Positions 44,207 to 51,489 of a DNA stretch of 64,000 bases are shown piece after piece. This stretch comes from an uncultured Lachnospiraceae bacterium (GTDB lineage Bacteria > Bacillota > Clostridia > Lachnospirales > Lachnospiraceae). Every line of letters begins with the position of its first letter. The first letter of the stretch is position 1. Made by a program: the position numbers and the translations under genes. The notes beneath the pieces were generated by a model. That model saw only the letters and a list, made by a program, of their open reading frames with translations. It had not been told where the DNA came from and searched no databases. The stretch covers positions 1 to 64,000 of the forward strand of contig URXX01000008.1 in NCBI GenBank assembly GCA_900551895.1. The letters are read 5' to 3'.

Positions 44207-44604
44207 TTCTCCTTTAGTTTTGTTTTACGTGTGGAAGGTCACGAACACACGATTCATTTCCGCGAAACAGTGAGCCATGTGGAGATGCTTGCATATCCAT
44301 TTGGCGAATGTCGCGAGAGTCAAATACCGTAGGTATTTGGCTTACGCCGGAAATCGGCGAAACCCTTGTAAGACCTTGTTTTTCGGGTTTTTGTAACGGG
44401 TAATAGTTTAGCATAGAGAAGTACAAAAAGCAAGTAAAGAAAACTAGAGAAAAAATATTAAGTCATTTGGTATATTTAAAAAGAAACAAAGAACAGATTT
44501 AATTGTCTACGAAGTTAAAAAGAGGTCAATGGAGAGTTATCTTCATTGGCTGTTTTTATGTGATTTAAACTATATTTATGTTTCGGGAAAGAGGAGAAGA
44601 TGCT
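44207..44604. other. structured leader-like region upstream of queT
   Basis: No supported gene. Hairpins read on the plus strand: GTGTG (44229-44233) with CACAC (44246-44250); CAAATACC (44321-44328) with GGTATTTG (44332-44339); CGCCG (44345-44349) with CGGCG (44355-44359); AAACCC (44360-44365) with GGGTTT (44385-44390). The minus strand downstream of this has AAAACAAAACTAAAGGAG just before queT, like a preQ1-I tail, but the pseudoknot pairing is not found. A minus-strand frame across it (44214-44426) is probably spurious. The right half (44430-44604) includes a weak terminator near 44525-44557. Confidence 0.5.
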
Positions 44605-44865
44605 ATGAATGGAAAAATACAAGAAATTTATCAATTACTATTATCGGAAACGGACTATTTAAAAGATGCAGGGAAAGATATTGAAAAGGCAGTAGAATAT
44701 TTTCTGCAAAAAAATAGTTTGTGTTTGAATGAAAAAGAGTATGAAAAGATTCGAGATGAATTATTTGCAGTAACAAGTCTTACAGAAGAAACAGGGTTTA
44801 TTAAAGGATTTCAGTATGCTGTAATGTTGATGACAGAATGCTATACAGAAAAATACTTACTGTAA
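44605..44865 (+). CDS. 86-residue DUF6809-like protein
   Basis: ATG at 44605 has GAGGAGAAG upstream (frame open to 44578). The small helical protein ends EETGFIKGFQYAVMLMTECY, characteristic of a small clostridial family with an E.GFI.GF.YA motif. It converges with the XRE regulator, overlapping by 9 bp. Function unknown; may be part of the accessory island. Confidence 0.55.
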   Translation: MNGKIQEIYQLLLSETDYLKDAGKDIEKAVEYFLQKNSLCLNEKEYEKIRDELFAVTSLTEETGFIKGFQYAVMLMTECYTEKYLL

Positions 44866-45177
44866 AGCCTTTACAATTTTTAAAATCTGTTCTTTTGTTT
44901 CATTATTACAAGCATGTAATTCATGAAGTATTTCCTGTTCAATGGCAGAAGAAGCATCATTGTATTCTTCAGATAAAACATAGTCAACAGTGGTATCCAA
45001 AGCATTGCATATCTGTACTAATGTGGAAAGAGATACTTTGACACGATTGTTTTCGATATTGCTGATATGGCTGGTGTTTACATCAGCGGAGTTAGCAATA
45101 TATTCTTGTGTCAGATTTTTAGAAAGGCGTATAGTTCTTAATTTTTCTCCGATTTGTTCAAAATTCAAATGCTCCAT
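44857..45177 (-). CDS. XRE-family transcriptional regulator
   Basis: The 106-residue protein has an HTH at residues 8-65: IGEKLRTIRLSKNLTQEYIA, VNTSHISNIENNRVKVS, LVQICNALDTTVDYVL, followed by a helical C-terminal part that may bind a ligand or partner. Divergent from a Cys-rich peptide gene, with a 14-bp-arm palindrome between them, so it most likely controls the peptide operon and perhaps itself. Confidence 0.88.
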   Translation of the reverse strand: MEHLNFEQIGEKLRTIRLSKNLTQEYIANSADVNTSHISNIENNRVKVSLSTLVQICNALDTTVDYVLSEEYNDASSAIEQEILHELHACNNETKEQILKIVKALQ

Positions 45178-45236
45178 ATAAAAAAACTCCTAACAAATAT
45201 TTATCTAATTGTAATATTTGTTTAGTTGGAGTATAA

Positions 45237-45271
45237 TTATTTATAACTATAAAAAGTATAGTTATAAATAA
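45237..45271. promoter_or_regulatory. palindromic operator candidate
   Basis: Arms TTATTTATAACTAT (45237-45250) and ATAGTTATAAATAA (45258-45271) are perfect over 14 bp around AAAAAGT. The palindrome lies between the divergent XRE gene and the peptide gene, 19 bp before the latter's ATG, so it is a likely binding site for the regulator. Confidence 0.65.
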
Positions 45272-45289
45272 ATTAAGGAGAATGATAAT

Positions 45290-45424
45290 ATGTATGAAAT
45301 GGAATGCTTAACGACTAATGAAGTAAAAATCTCTGTAGATTCAGAGGAGTGTTCTCCATTTTTTGGAGAGTGCTATCCAATTGGAGAAGGTTGCTGTGGG
45401 CCAGAATGTAACCCGAACTATTAA
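45290..45424 (+). CDS. 44-residue six-cysteine peptide, RiPP precursor candidate
   Basis: ATG at 45290 lies 9 bp after AAGGAG. Cysteines at 6, 21, 28, 35, 36 and 40. Residues 1-19 are an acidic leader-like segment without Cys apart from C6; residues 20-44 are a Cys/Gly/Pro-rich core containing ECSP, ECYP and ECNP (E20, E27, E39). Followed by two radical SAM genes. This fits a precursor for thioether or other carbon-linked modification. It has six Cys in about 45 residues like SCIFF peptides but no sequence match to them; no known family was recognised. Confidence 0.7.
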   Translation: MYEMECLTTNEVKISVDSEECSPFFGECYPIGEGCCGPECNPNY

Positions 45425-45490
45425 GATGTAACTATCTAGTTACGTAAACTGTTGCTAGAGATTATCTGAGGTAACATTTTTGAAGAAGAA

Positions 45491-45526
45491 GGCTACATAC
45501 TGTCAGTACTGGATATGTATGTAGCC
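45491..45526 (+). promoter_or_regulatory. hairpin between peptide and maturase genes
   Basis: GGCTACATAC (45491-45500) and GTATGTAGCC (45517-45526) pair over 10 bp and are followed by ATTTTAAAT. Such partial terminators in RiPP operons keep the precursor more abundant than its enzymes. A smaller TAACT/AGTTA hairpin lies about 45427-45438. Confidence 0.7.
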
Positions 45527-45557
45527 ATTTTAAATAACTTATTAAGGAAGAAAAAAT

Positions 45558-46781
45558 ATGTTTTACGCATTAAATAAAAATGTATATTTGGTTAGAGGAA
45601 ATGTTAAAAGTTGTATTTATGACTTTAACACATCAAAATTGTACAGTATAAATCTGAAACTGGCAGAAAAAATAAATTTAATTAATGAAGGAAAAATTTT
45701 AGTTGGTAGTGTTGATGATGAATTAATTAAAATTTTGGAAGAATTAGTTCGATTAGAAATTTTAATATTGGTAAAAAAACCAGTTTGTCGAAAAATTGAT
45801 GAAATAAAAAGGAGGGCTCATGGCTGCGAGTTTGCATGGATTGAGATTACGAATAAATGTAATTTGAAATGTAAGCATTGCTACAATGAATCTGATGCTT
45901 ATTGTGACACTATTATGTCTTTAGATGATTACAAAATGGTTATAGATGCTGTTGTAAAATTAAAAATAAAAAAAATACAAATTATTGGAGGCGAACCCTT
46001 TTTTGATAAAAAATTGCTCGTAGAAATGTTAAAATATACCGTAGGGAAGTTTGAGTTTATTGAAGTATTTACAAATGGTACCCTAATTTCATCAGAATGG
46101 TTTGAGTTTTTGAAAAAGAATAATATCCATATAGCTTTGTCGATTTATTCATATAAAGCAGAGGTGCATGATAAAATTACTGGATATAAAGGATCATGGG
46201 CAAAAACAAATGAAACAATAAAAAAATTGAAGAGTTATAAGATACCGTATAGGGTGTGCAATGTTTTGATGAAAGGTGTGGATATTGGTGAAAGAACAAC
46301 AGATTTATATCGACTTAGTAATAAAAAAGATATTGTTAGAATGTCAGGAAGAGCAAGTTTTTCGCTTTTAACTGATGATTTGATAAGAAAAAAACTTATT
46401 ACGAAGAAAACTTTTGAAACACCTATAAAGAAAGAGGTTTGTTGTAGGTTGCTTTCGGGGCATAACTGTTTTCAAGACAAGATATATATTTCTTCTGATT
46501 TAAAAGTTTTTCCATGTGTGATGGAAAGAAGGATGATGCATTGTGTAGTTGATTCTAATAATGGAATTGTATTAGATAATTCAATACGGTATTTTAATAA
46601 AGATAAAATTAAAGAGTGTAAATGTTGCGAATACAGATATGCATGTTTTGATTGTAGACCTAATTCTATAAGTGGGGATATATGGGAAAAACCGTGGTAT
46701 TGTACATATAATCCACTAGAAGGAAAATGGGCAGATGAAGAAGAGTTTTTATTAAGACTTATAGATAAATGGAAAGGTTAA
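45558..46781 (+). CDS. radical SAM/SPASM-type peptide maturase
   Basis: The 407-residue protein has a radical SAM cluster motif CNLKCKHC (Cys101, Cys105, Cys108) and GGEPFF. Its N-terminal 75 residues (VYLVRGNVKSCIYDFNTSKL, RLEILILV) resemble the PqqD-like/precursor-recognition region of RiPP maturases. A C-terminal SPASM-type region (about 295-390) has CCRLL, NCF, FPCVMERR and CKCCEYRYACFDC for additional iron-sulfur clusters. It most probably modifies the 44-residue peptide encoded upstream. Base composition is AT-richer than neighbouring core genes. AAGGAAG ribosome site. Confidence 0.85.
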   Translation: MFYALNKNVYLVRGNVKSCIYDFNTSKLYSINLKLAEKINLINEGKILVGSVDDELIKILEELVRLEILILVKKPVCRKIDEIKRRAHGCEFAWIEITNKCNLKCKHCYNESDAYCDTIMSLDDYKMVIDAVVKLKIKKIQIIGGEPFFDKKLLVEMLKYTVGKFEFIEVFTNGTLISSEWFEFLKKNNIHIALSIYSYKAEVHDKITGYKGSWAKTNETIKKLKSYKIPYRVCNVLMKGVDIGERTTDLYRLSNKKDIVRMSGRASFSLLTDDLIRKKLITKKTFETPIKKEVCCRLLSGHNCFQDKIYISSDLKVFPCVMERRMMHCVVDSNNGIVLDNSIRYFNKDKIKECKCCEYRYACFDCRPNSISGDIWEKPWYCTYNPLEGKWADEEEFLLRLIDKWKG

Positions 46782-46797
46782 AGAACTTGAGGTTACT

Positions 46798-47841
46798 ATG
46801 GAAAAGGACATAAAATTTCATAATGTAGATAGATTAGATTTAATTAATGAAAAAAAAGTGAACCAAATTCTTCAACAGCAAGGAGTGTATTCTAAATCGA
46901 ATATATTTCCGATTGCTTCGTTACAATTTGAATTAACTTCACATTGTAATATGTTTTGCAAGCATTGCTATAATAATTCAGGAATATCTAATACAGTTTC
47001 CGATTTAATGACAGGAGAAAAATGGGTTGAATTTTCAAATTATCTTGTTAATCAAGGGGGAATATTTGAATGTATTTTATCTGGTGGAGAGCCTTTACTT
47101 TTGGGTGAAAGATTATTTGAAATTATGGATATTTTACATAATGATGGGACTTGTTTTATGTTACTTACTAATGGGTTTCTTATAACGGATGAAAGTGCAA
47201 AAAGATTACGAAAATACCGTTACCACTGGTTGCAAATTTCTATAGATGGTGTGACTGCAGAATATCATGATTCTTTTAGACAGAGAAAAGGAAGTTGGAA
47301 TAAAGCAGTAGAAGGGGCGTTAAAAATTTCAGAGAACAAAATTCCACTGAAGATTGCACATTGTGTAACACCGTATAATTTGCAAAGCATTGATGAGATG
47401 TGTGAGTTTGCTTATTTTCTTGGGGCTTCTTGTATTACAGTTGGACAACTCTGTTTTAGTGGACGAGCAGCACATAATAAAGAGTTACTTTTATCTGATA
47501 CACAACAAAAATTTTTATATCGAAAAGTCGAGGAGAATATTGCTAAATATGCTGGGAAAATGAAAGTTAAAAGTTCAAATAGTGTTCGAATGGGATTAGA
47601 ACGTCATAGGAGAAACCCGAATTCAGGAGCGATTATCAGACCAAATGGGGATATAAGAATAGATGGTATGGCACCTTTTGTTATAGGTAATATACTTTTA
47701 GAAGATTTTGCTGATGTGTGGAAACGGAAGATTAGCACTTGTTGGGATAATCCTAAAGTTAGGGAATATATAGAGGGGTTTGATGATAACGATCGGAATA
47801 ATTTTTATCTAAATTATTTAGAAAATGATATTTATATTTAG
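46798..47841 (+). CDS. second radical SAM protein, SPASM-poor
   Basis: The 347-residue protein has CNMFCKHC (Cys50, Cys54, Cys57), SGGEPLLLG and LQISIDGVTAEYHD in a radical SAM barrel. The C-terminal part has the SPASM-like GNILLEDFADVW but lacks the cysteine set, so auxiliary clusters are unlikely. It starts 16 bp after the first maturase and probably acts on the same peptide or helps it. Followed by a 9-codon frame and the ncRNA region. Confidence 0.82.
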   Translation: MEKDIKFHNVDRLDLINEKKVNQILQQQGVYSKSNIFPIASLQFELTSHCNMFCKHCYNNSGISNTVSDLMTGEKWVEFSNYLVNQGGIFECILSGGEPLLLGERLFEIMDILHNDGTCFMLLTNGFLITDESAKRLRKYRYHWLQISIDGVTAEYHDSFRQRKGSWNKAVEGALKISENKIPLKIAHCVTPYNLQSIDEMCEFAYFLGASCITVGQLCFSGRAAHNKELLLSDTQQKFLYRKVEENIAKYAGKMKVKSSNSVRMGLERHRRNPNSGAIIRPNGDIRIDGMAPFVIGNILLEDFADVWKRKISTCWDNPKVREYIEGFDDNDRNNFYLNYLENDIYI

Positions 47842-47858
47842 AAATAAGTGGGAGAATT

Positions 47859-47888
47859 ATGAAATTTTTCAAGGGAAAAAGAAAATAG
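47859..47888 (+). other. 9-codon open frame after maturase
   Basis: After GGGAGAATT the frame MKFFKGKRK ends in TAG at the base of the next hairpin. It may be a trimmed remnant of a further gene. Not enough to call a gene. Confidence 0.2.
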
Positions 47889-47972
47889 CCGCCACATCTT
47901 GCACATGTGACGGCTGCCCATTAGGGTAGTAATCATTGTTCAGGGTAAGCCGCTTGCGGTTTCCCTTTTTGT
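47876..47972 (-). ncRNA. small RNA resembling type I antitoxin
   Basis: Driven by the minus-strand promoter at 47979-48007, the transcript of about 97 nt folds GGGAAACCGC-AAGCGG..., then a stem AGCCGTCACAT with ATGTGGCGGCT (47887-47915), then TTTTCTTTTT, a classical terminator. This build, with a shared bidirectional end, is typical of antitoxin RNAs of Fst/TxpA-like systems. No toxin reading frame is found on the plus strand next to it, so it may be an orphan. Similarity is from memory. Confidence 0.5.
47942..47970 (+). terminator. plus-strand terminator after maturase operon
   Basis: AGGG/CCCT and CCGC/GCGG pair around TT, followed by TTTTTG. It ends the maturase operon and overlaps the ncRNA on the other strand. 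Confidence 0.7.
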
Positions 47973-47978
47973 ATATTC

Positions 47979-48007
47979 AATATAGCACATCGAAATAGAT
48001 TCTGCAA
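47979..48007 (-). promoter_or_regulatory. promoter of minus-strand small RNA
   Basis: On the minus strand, TTGCAG (48002-48007), 17-bp spacer, TATATT (47979-47984): a strong sigma-A promoter with no protein gene in front of it. Confidence 0.75.
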
Positions 48008-48068
48008 GTGGCGGGGAATGAAAAAGTTCTATACTTTTCGTAAGAACATTATTTCTTATCATTCGCAA

Positions 48069-48097
48069 TTGCGATAAACCGTAAAATAAGGTATACT
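48069..48097 (+). promoter_or_regulatory. asnS promoter
   Basis: TTGCGA (48069-48074), 17 bp, TATACT (48092-48097). Lies 60 bp before the asnS ATG and AAAAGGAG site. Confidence 0.8.
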
Positions 48098-48156
48098 ATA
48101 AAAACAGTGAAAATAATTTCTGAGAGGATAATAAAATAGAAAAAGGAGTTGGGGAA

Positions 48157-49548
48157 ATGGAATTAGTAACAGTAAGAGAATTGTACAAGAACCGAGAACA
48201 ATATTTAGACAAAGAAGTCAGTATTGGCGGCTGGGTAAGAAGTATTCGAGATTCCAAAACATTTGGATTTATCGTTGTAAATGACGGTTCATTTTTTGAA
48301 ACATTACAGGTAGTATACCATGATACAATGGAAAATTTTGCGGAGATTTCTAAATTAAATGTAGGTGCTGCAATTGTTGTCAAAGGTACATTAGTGGCGA
48401 CACCGCAGGCAAAACAACCATTTGAAATTCAGGCAACGGAAGTTATTGTGGAAGGAGCATCTGCGCCGGACTATCCGTTACAGAAAAAACGCCACAGTTT
48501 TGAATATTTAAGAACAATCGCACATTTACGTCCGAGAACAAATACATTTCAGGCAGTATTCCGTGTTCGTTCTTTAATCGCATATGCAATTCATCAGTTC
48601 TTCCAAGAAAGAGGGTTTGTATATGTTCATACACCAATTATTACAGGAAGTGACTGTGAAGGTGCGGGAGAAATGTTTAGAGTAACAACTTTAGATATGG
48701 AAAATCTTCCGAAAAATGAGGACGGAACAGTAGATTACAGTCAGGATTTCTTTAACAAAGAAACAAGTTTGACTGTAAGCGGACAGTTAAATGGAGAAAC
48801 ATATGCGCAGGCATTCCGTAATATTTACACATTTGGTCCTACATTTAGAGCGGAAAACTCTAACACAACAAGACACGCCGCAGAGTTTTGGATGGTAGAA
48901 CCGGAGATTGCATTTGCAGATTTGGACGATGACATGATGCTTGCAGAGGCGATGTTAAAATACATTATTAACTATGTATTGGAAAATGCACCGGAAGAAA
49001 TGAACTTCTTTAATTCCTTTGTAGATAAAGGACTTTTGGATCGTTTACACAACGTGGTAAACTCTGAATTTGCCCGTGTGACATATACAGAGGCAATCGA
49101 ATTGTTGGAGAAAAACAACGATAAATTTGACTATAAAGTATCTTGGGGAGCAGATTTACAGACAGAACACGAACGTTATCTGACAGAAGAAGTGTTCAAA
49201 CGTCCTGTTTTCGTAACAGATTATCCGAAGGATATTAAAGCATTCTATATGAAAATGAACGATGATAACAAAACAGTGGCAGCAGTAGACTGTCTTGTTC
49301 CGGGAATCGGGGAAATTATCGGAGGAAGTCAGAGAGAGGACGATTATGACAAATTGTTGGCTCGTATGAACGAAATGGGATTAAAACCGGAAGAATACCA
49401 ATTCTATTTGGATTTAAGAAAATATGGTTCTACAAGACACGCAGGATTTGGGTTGGGATTTGAACGTTGTGTAATGTATTTGACAGGTATGTCTAACATC
49501 AGAGATGTTGTACCATTCCCAAGAACAGTAAATAACTGCGAATTATAA
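48157..49548 (+). CDS. asnS: asparaginyl-tRNA synthetase
   Basis: The 463-residue protein has an N-terminal OB-fold (EVSIGGWVRSIRDSKTFGFI), class II motif 2 (FRAENSNTTRHAAEFWM) and motif 3 (GFGLGFERCVMYLTG). TFGPTFRAE and HTPIITGSDCEGAGEMF are typical of AsnS rather than AspS. It charges tRNA-Asn in the cytoplasm. No T-box is visible upstream, unlike metG and proS. Confidence 0.97.
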   Translation: MELVTVRELYKNREQYLDKEVSIGGWVRSIRDSKTFGFIVVNDGSFFETLQVVYHDTMENFAEISKLNVGAAIVVKGTLVATPQAKQPFEIQATEVIVEGASAPDYPLQKKRHSFEYLRTIAHLRPRTNTFQAVFRVRSLIAYAIHQFFQERGFVYVHTPIITGSDCEGAGEMFRVTTLDMENLPKNEDGTVDYSQDFFNKETSLTVSGQLNGETYAQAFRNIYTFGPTFRAENSNTTRHAAEFWMVEPEIAFADLDDDMMLAEAMLKYIINYVLENAPEEMNFFNSFVDKGLLDRLHNVVNSEFARVTYTEAIELLEKNNDKFDYKVSWGADLQTEHERYLTEEVFKRPVFVTDYPKDIKAFYMKMNDDNKTVAAVDCLVPGIGEIIGGSQREDDYDKLLARMNEMGLKPEEYQFYLDLRKYGSTRHAGFGLGFERCVMYLTGMSNIRDVVPFPRTVNNCEL

Positions 49549-49619
49549 GAGGAAGAATGGGGCGTGGGAAAAGTGAATTTCCGCGTCCTTTTGCATTAGA
49601 AAATAAAGGGGAAACAAGT

Positions 49620-50309
49620 ATGAATATTTTAGTAGTTGATGATGAGATAGAAATAGCGGACGTAGTGGAGTTGTATTTACAGAGTGATCAGTATCATATT
49701 TATAAATTTTATACTGGGCAGGAGGCGTTGGACTGTGTGGCCAATACAAAAATTGATTTGGCGATTTTGGATGTGATGCTTCCGGATATTGACGGATTTG
49801 AGATTTTAAAGAAAATTCGAGAGAAATATACATTTCCGGTTATTATGCTCACGGCAAAGATTGAGTATATGGATAAAATTACAGGGCTGACTTTAGGTGC
49901 GGATGATTATATTCCAAAACCGTTCAACCCGCTTGAACTGGTTGCTAGGGTGAAAGCACAGTTAAGACGCTACACACAGTATAATGATGTTGGTAAAAAT
50001 GAAGGAGATATTATTGACTTTGGTGCGTTGTTTTTAAACAGAACTTCCCACGAATGTGTCTATTATGATAAAGAACTGACATTGACACCGATTGAATTTG
50101 ATATTCTTTGGCTGTTATGTGAAAACAGGGGAAGGGTAATCAGTTCGGAGGAGTTATTCAGAACGGTATGGAAAGAGCAGTATTATAAAAACAGTAATAA
50201 TACGGTAATGGTGCATATCAGACATTTGCGTGAGAAAATGAGTGAGCCTACAGGCAAGTCGGATTTCATTAAAACCGTTTGGGGAGTTGGATATAAAGTT
50301 GAAGAATAA
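49620..50309 (+). CDS. VanR-like OmpR-family response regulator
   Basis: ATG at 49620 after AAAGGGGAAAC gives 229 residues. Receiver with VVDDEIEIADVVELYLQ, phospho-Asp in LAILDVMLPDIDGFEI, TAKIEYMDKITGLTLGADDY and KPFNPLELVARVKAQLRRY; the C-terminal winged helix ends TVWGVGYKVEE. The sequence is close in style to VanR regulators, but no van resistance genes lie nearby. It overlaps the kinase start. Confidence 0.92.
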   Translation: MNILVVDDEIEIADVVELYLQSDQYHIYKFYTGQEALDCVANTKIDLAILDVMLPDIDGFEILKKIREKYTFPVIMLTAKIEYMDKITGLTLGADDYIPKPFNPLELVARVKAQLRRYTQYNDVGKNEGDIIDFGALFLNRTSHECVYYDKELTLTPIEFDILWLLCENRGRVISSEELFRTVWKEQYYKNSNNTVMVHIRHLREKMSEPTGKSDFIKTVWGVGYKVEE

Positions 50310-51489
50310 ATACCGCAAATTAAAATTAAGTGTTTTATTGCAGACCGTATTTGTAACGGCACTGACCGTTTTAGTAGGTGCATTTCTGTTGAATTATGTT
50401 ATTGACGGTATATATAACGAAAGTTTCGGAAGGATTTTTGTGGATATACTGATGAGTATGGGGGTAAAACGGAAAACGGCAATAGAGTGGTACTGGAAAT
50501 TTATCGGTAATAATAAAGATTTGTTTATGGTGATAGGATTTTTGTCTTTGTTTGCCGTATTCTTCTATATCGCACTGTCAAAGATGACAAGTTATTTGCA
50601 TCAGATTGAGGCAGGAATCGAAAATATTATTTCGGAGTCTACGGAGCCTGTACATCTGATTGCCGAATTAAGACCGATTGAAAAACGGTTAAATGAGATT
50701 AAGGAAACATTGAAACGGCAGGAAATGGAAGCGGTTGAGGCGGAAAATCGAAAAAATGATTTGGTTGTTTTTCTTGCCCACGATTTAAAAACACCGCTGA
50801 CTTCGATTGTGGCATATTTAAGTATGCTTGAGTCACATCCGGAAATGTCTGTGGAAGAGAGGGCGAGGTATACGCATATTTCTCTTGAGAAAGCGATGCG
50901 GCTCGGAGAATTGATTAGCGAGTTTTTCGAGATTACAAAATTTAATCTGCAAAATATCGAATTGGAGAAAGTGGAATTAAATTTGAGTATGATGCTTGAA
51001 CAGTTGGCGGATGAGTTGTATGGTGTTTTGCGGGAGAAAAATCTTATCTGCAAAGTGTATACCGAAGACAATCTTGTTGTGGAGGGGGATCCCGATAAGT
51101 TGGCAAGAGTATTTGACAATATTTTAAGAAATGCTGTTACTTACTGCTATCCCGATACGCTTATTGAAATTCAGGCAAAAGAGATTGGTGATCATATCGA
51201 GATTATCTTTATGAACCGAGGGGAAGAAATTCCGCCGGAAAAATTGGACAGGTTGTTTGAAAAATTTTATCGTGTGGATAACGCACGGTCAAGTTCAACA
51301 GGCGGGGCAGGATTGGGACTGGCAATTGCAAAAGAGATTGTGGAGTTACATTCAGGTACAATTCGTGCGGAAAGTAATAAAGAACAGACAAAGTTTATTG
51401 TAAGTTTACCGAAAGGGGAAAAGGATGAAATTTATTCACATAGCGGACGTGCATTTGGGGGCAAAGGCAGACGCAGGAAAAAAGTATAG
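50299..51489 (+). CDS. VanS-like sensor histidine kinase
   Basis: TTG at 50299 is the best start (frame open further upstream). About 396 residues: TM1 (LLQTVFVTALTVLVGAFLL), short external loop, TM2 (FMVIGFLSLFAVFFYIAL), then H-box FLAHDLKTPLTSIVAYL with His161, N-box FDNILRNAVTYCYP and GGAGLGLAIAKEIV. The end runs past the usual kinase terminus by about 20 basic residues read from inside the next gene, overlapping it by 65 bp. Confidence 0.9.
   Translation: MKNKYRKLKLSVLLQTVFVTALTVLVGAFLLNYVIDGIYNESFGRIFVDILMSMGVKRKTAIEWYWKFIGNNKDLFMVIGFLSLFAVFFYIALSKMTSYLHQIEAGIENIISESTEPVHLIAELRPIEKRLNEIKETLKRQEMEAVEAENRKNDLVVFLAHDLKTPLTSIVAYLSMLESHPEMSVEERARYTHISLEKAMRLGELISEFFEITKFNLQNIELEKVELNLSMMLEQLADELYGVLREKNLICKVYTEDNLVVEGDPDKLARVFDNILRNAVTYCYPDTLIEIQAKEIGDHIEIIFMNRGEEIPPEKLDRLFEKFYRVDNARSSSTGGAGLGLAIAKEIVELHSGTIRAESNKEQTKFIVSLPKGEKDEIYSHSGRAFGGKGRRRKKV

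Noticed and set aside
44214..44426. Minus-strand frame of 70 codons upstream of queT
   Set aside because: It overlaps a set of hairpins, lacks a ribosome site at its start, and its content looks like translation of structured DNA; treated as leader or repeat.
45290..45424. Assignment of the six-Cys peptide to the SCIFF family
   Set aside because: The count of Cys and the length fit, but the spacing and surrounding residues do not, and SCIFF loci have a different single maturase.
49620..51489. Vancomycin-resistance operon
   Set aside because: Only the regulator and kinase resemble VanRS; no ligase, dehydrogenase or dipeptidase genes are present.
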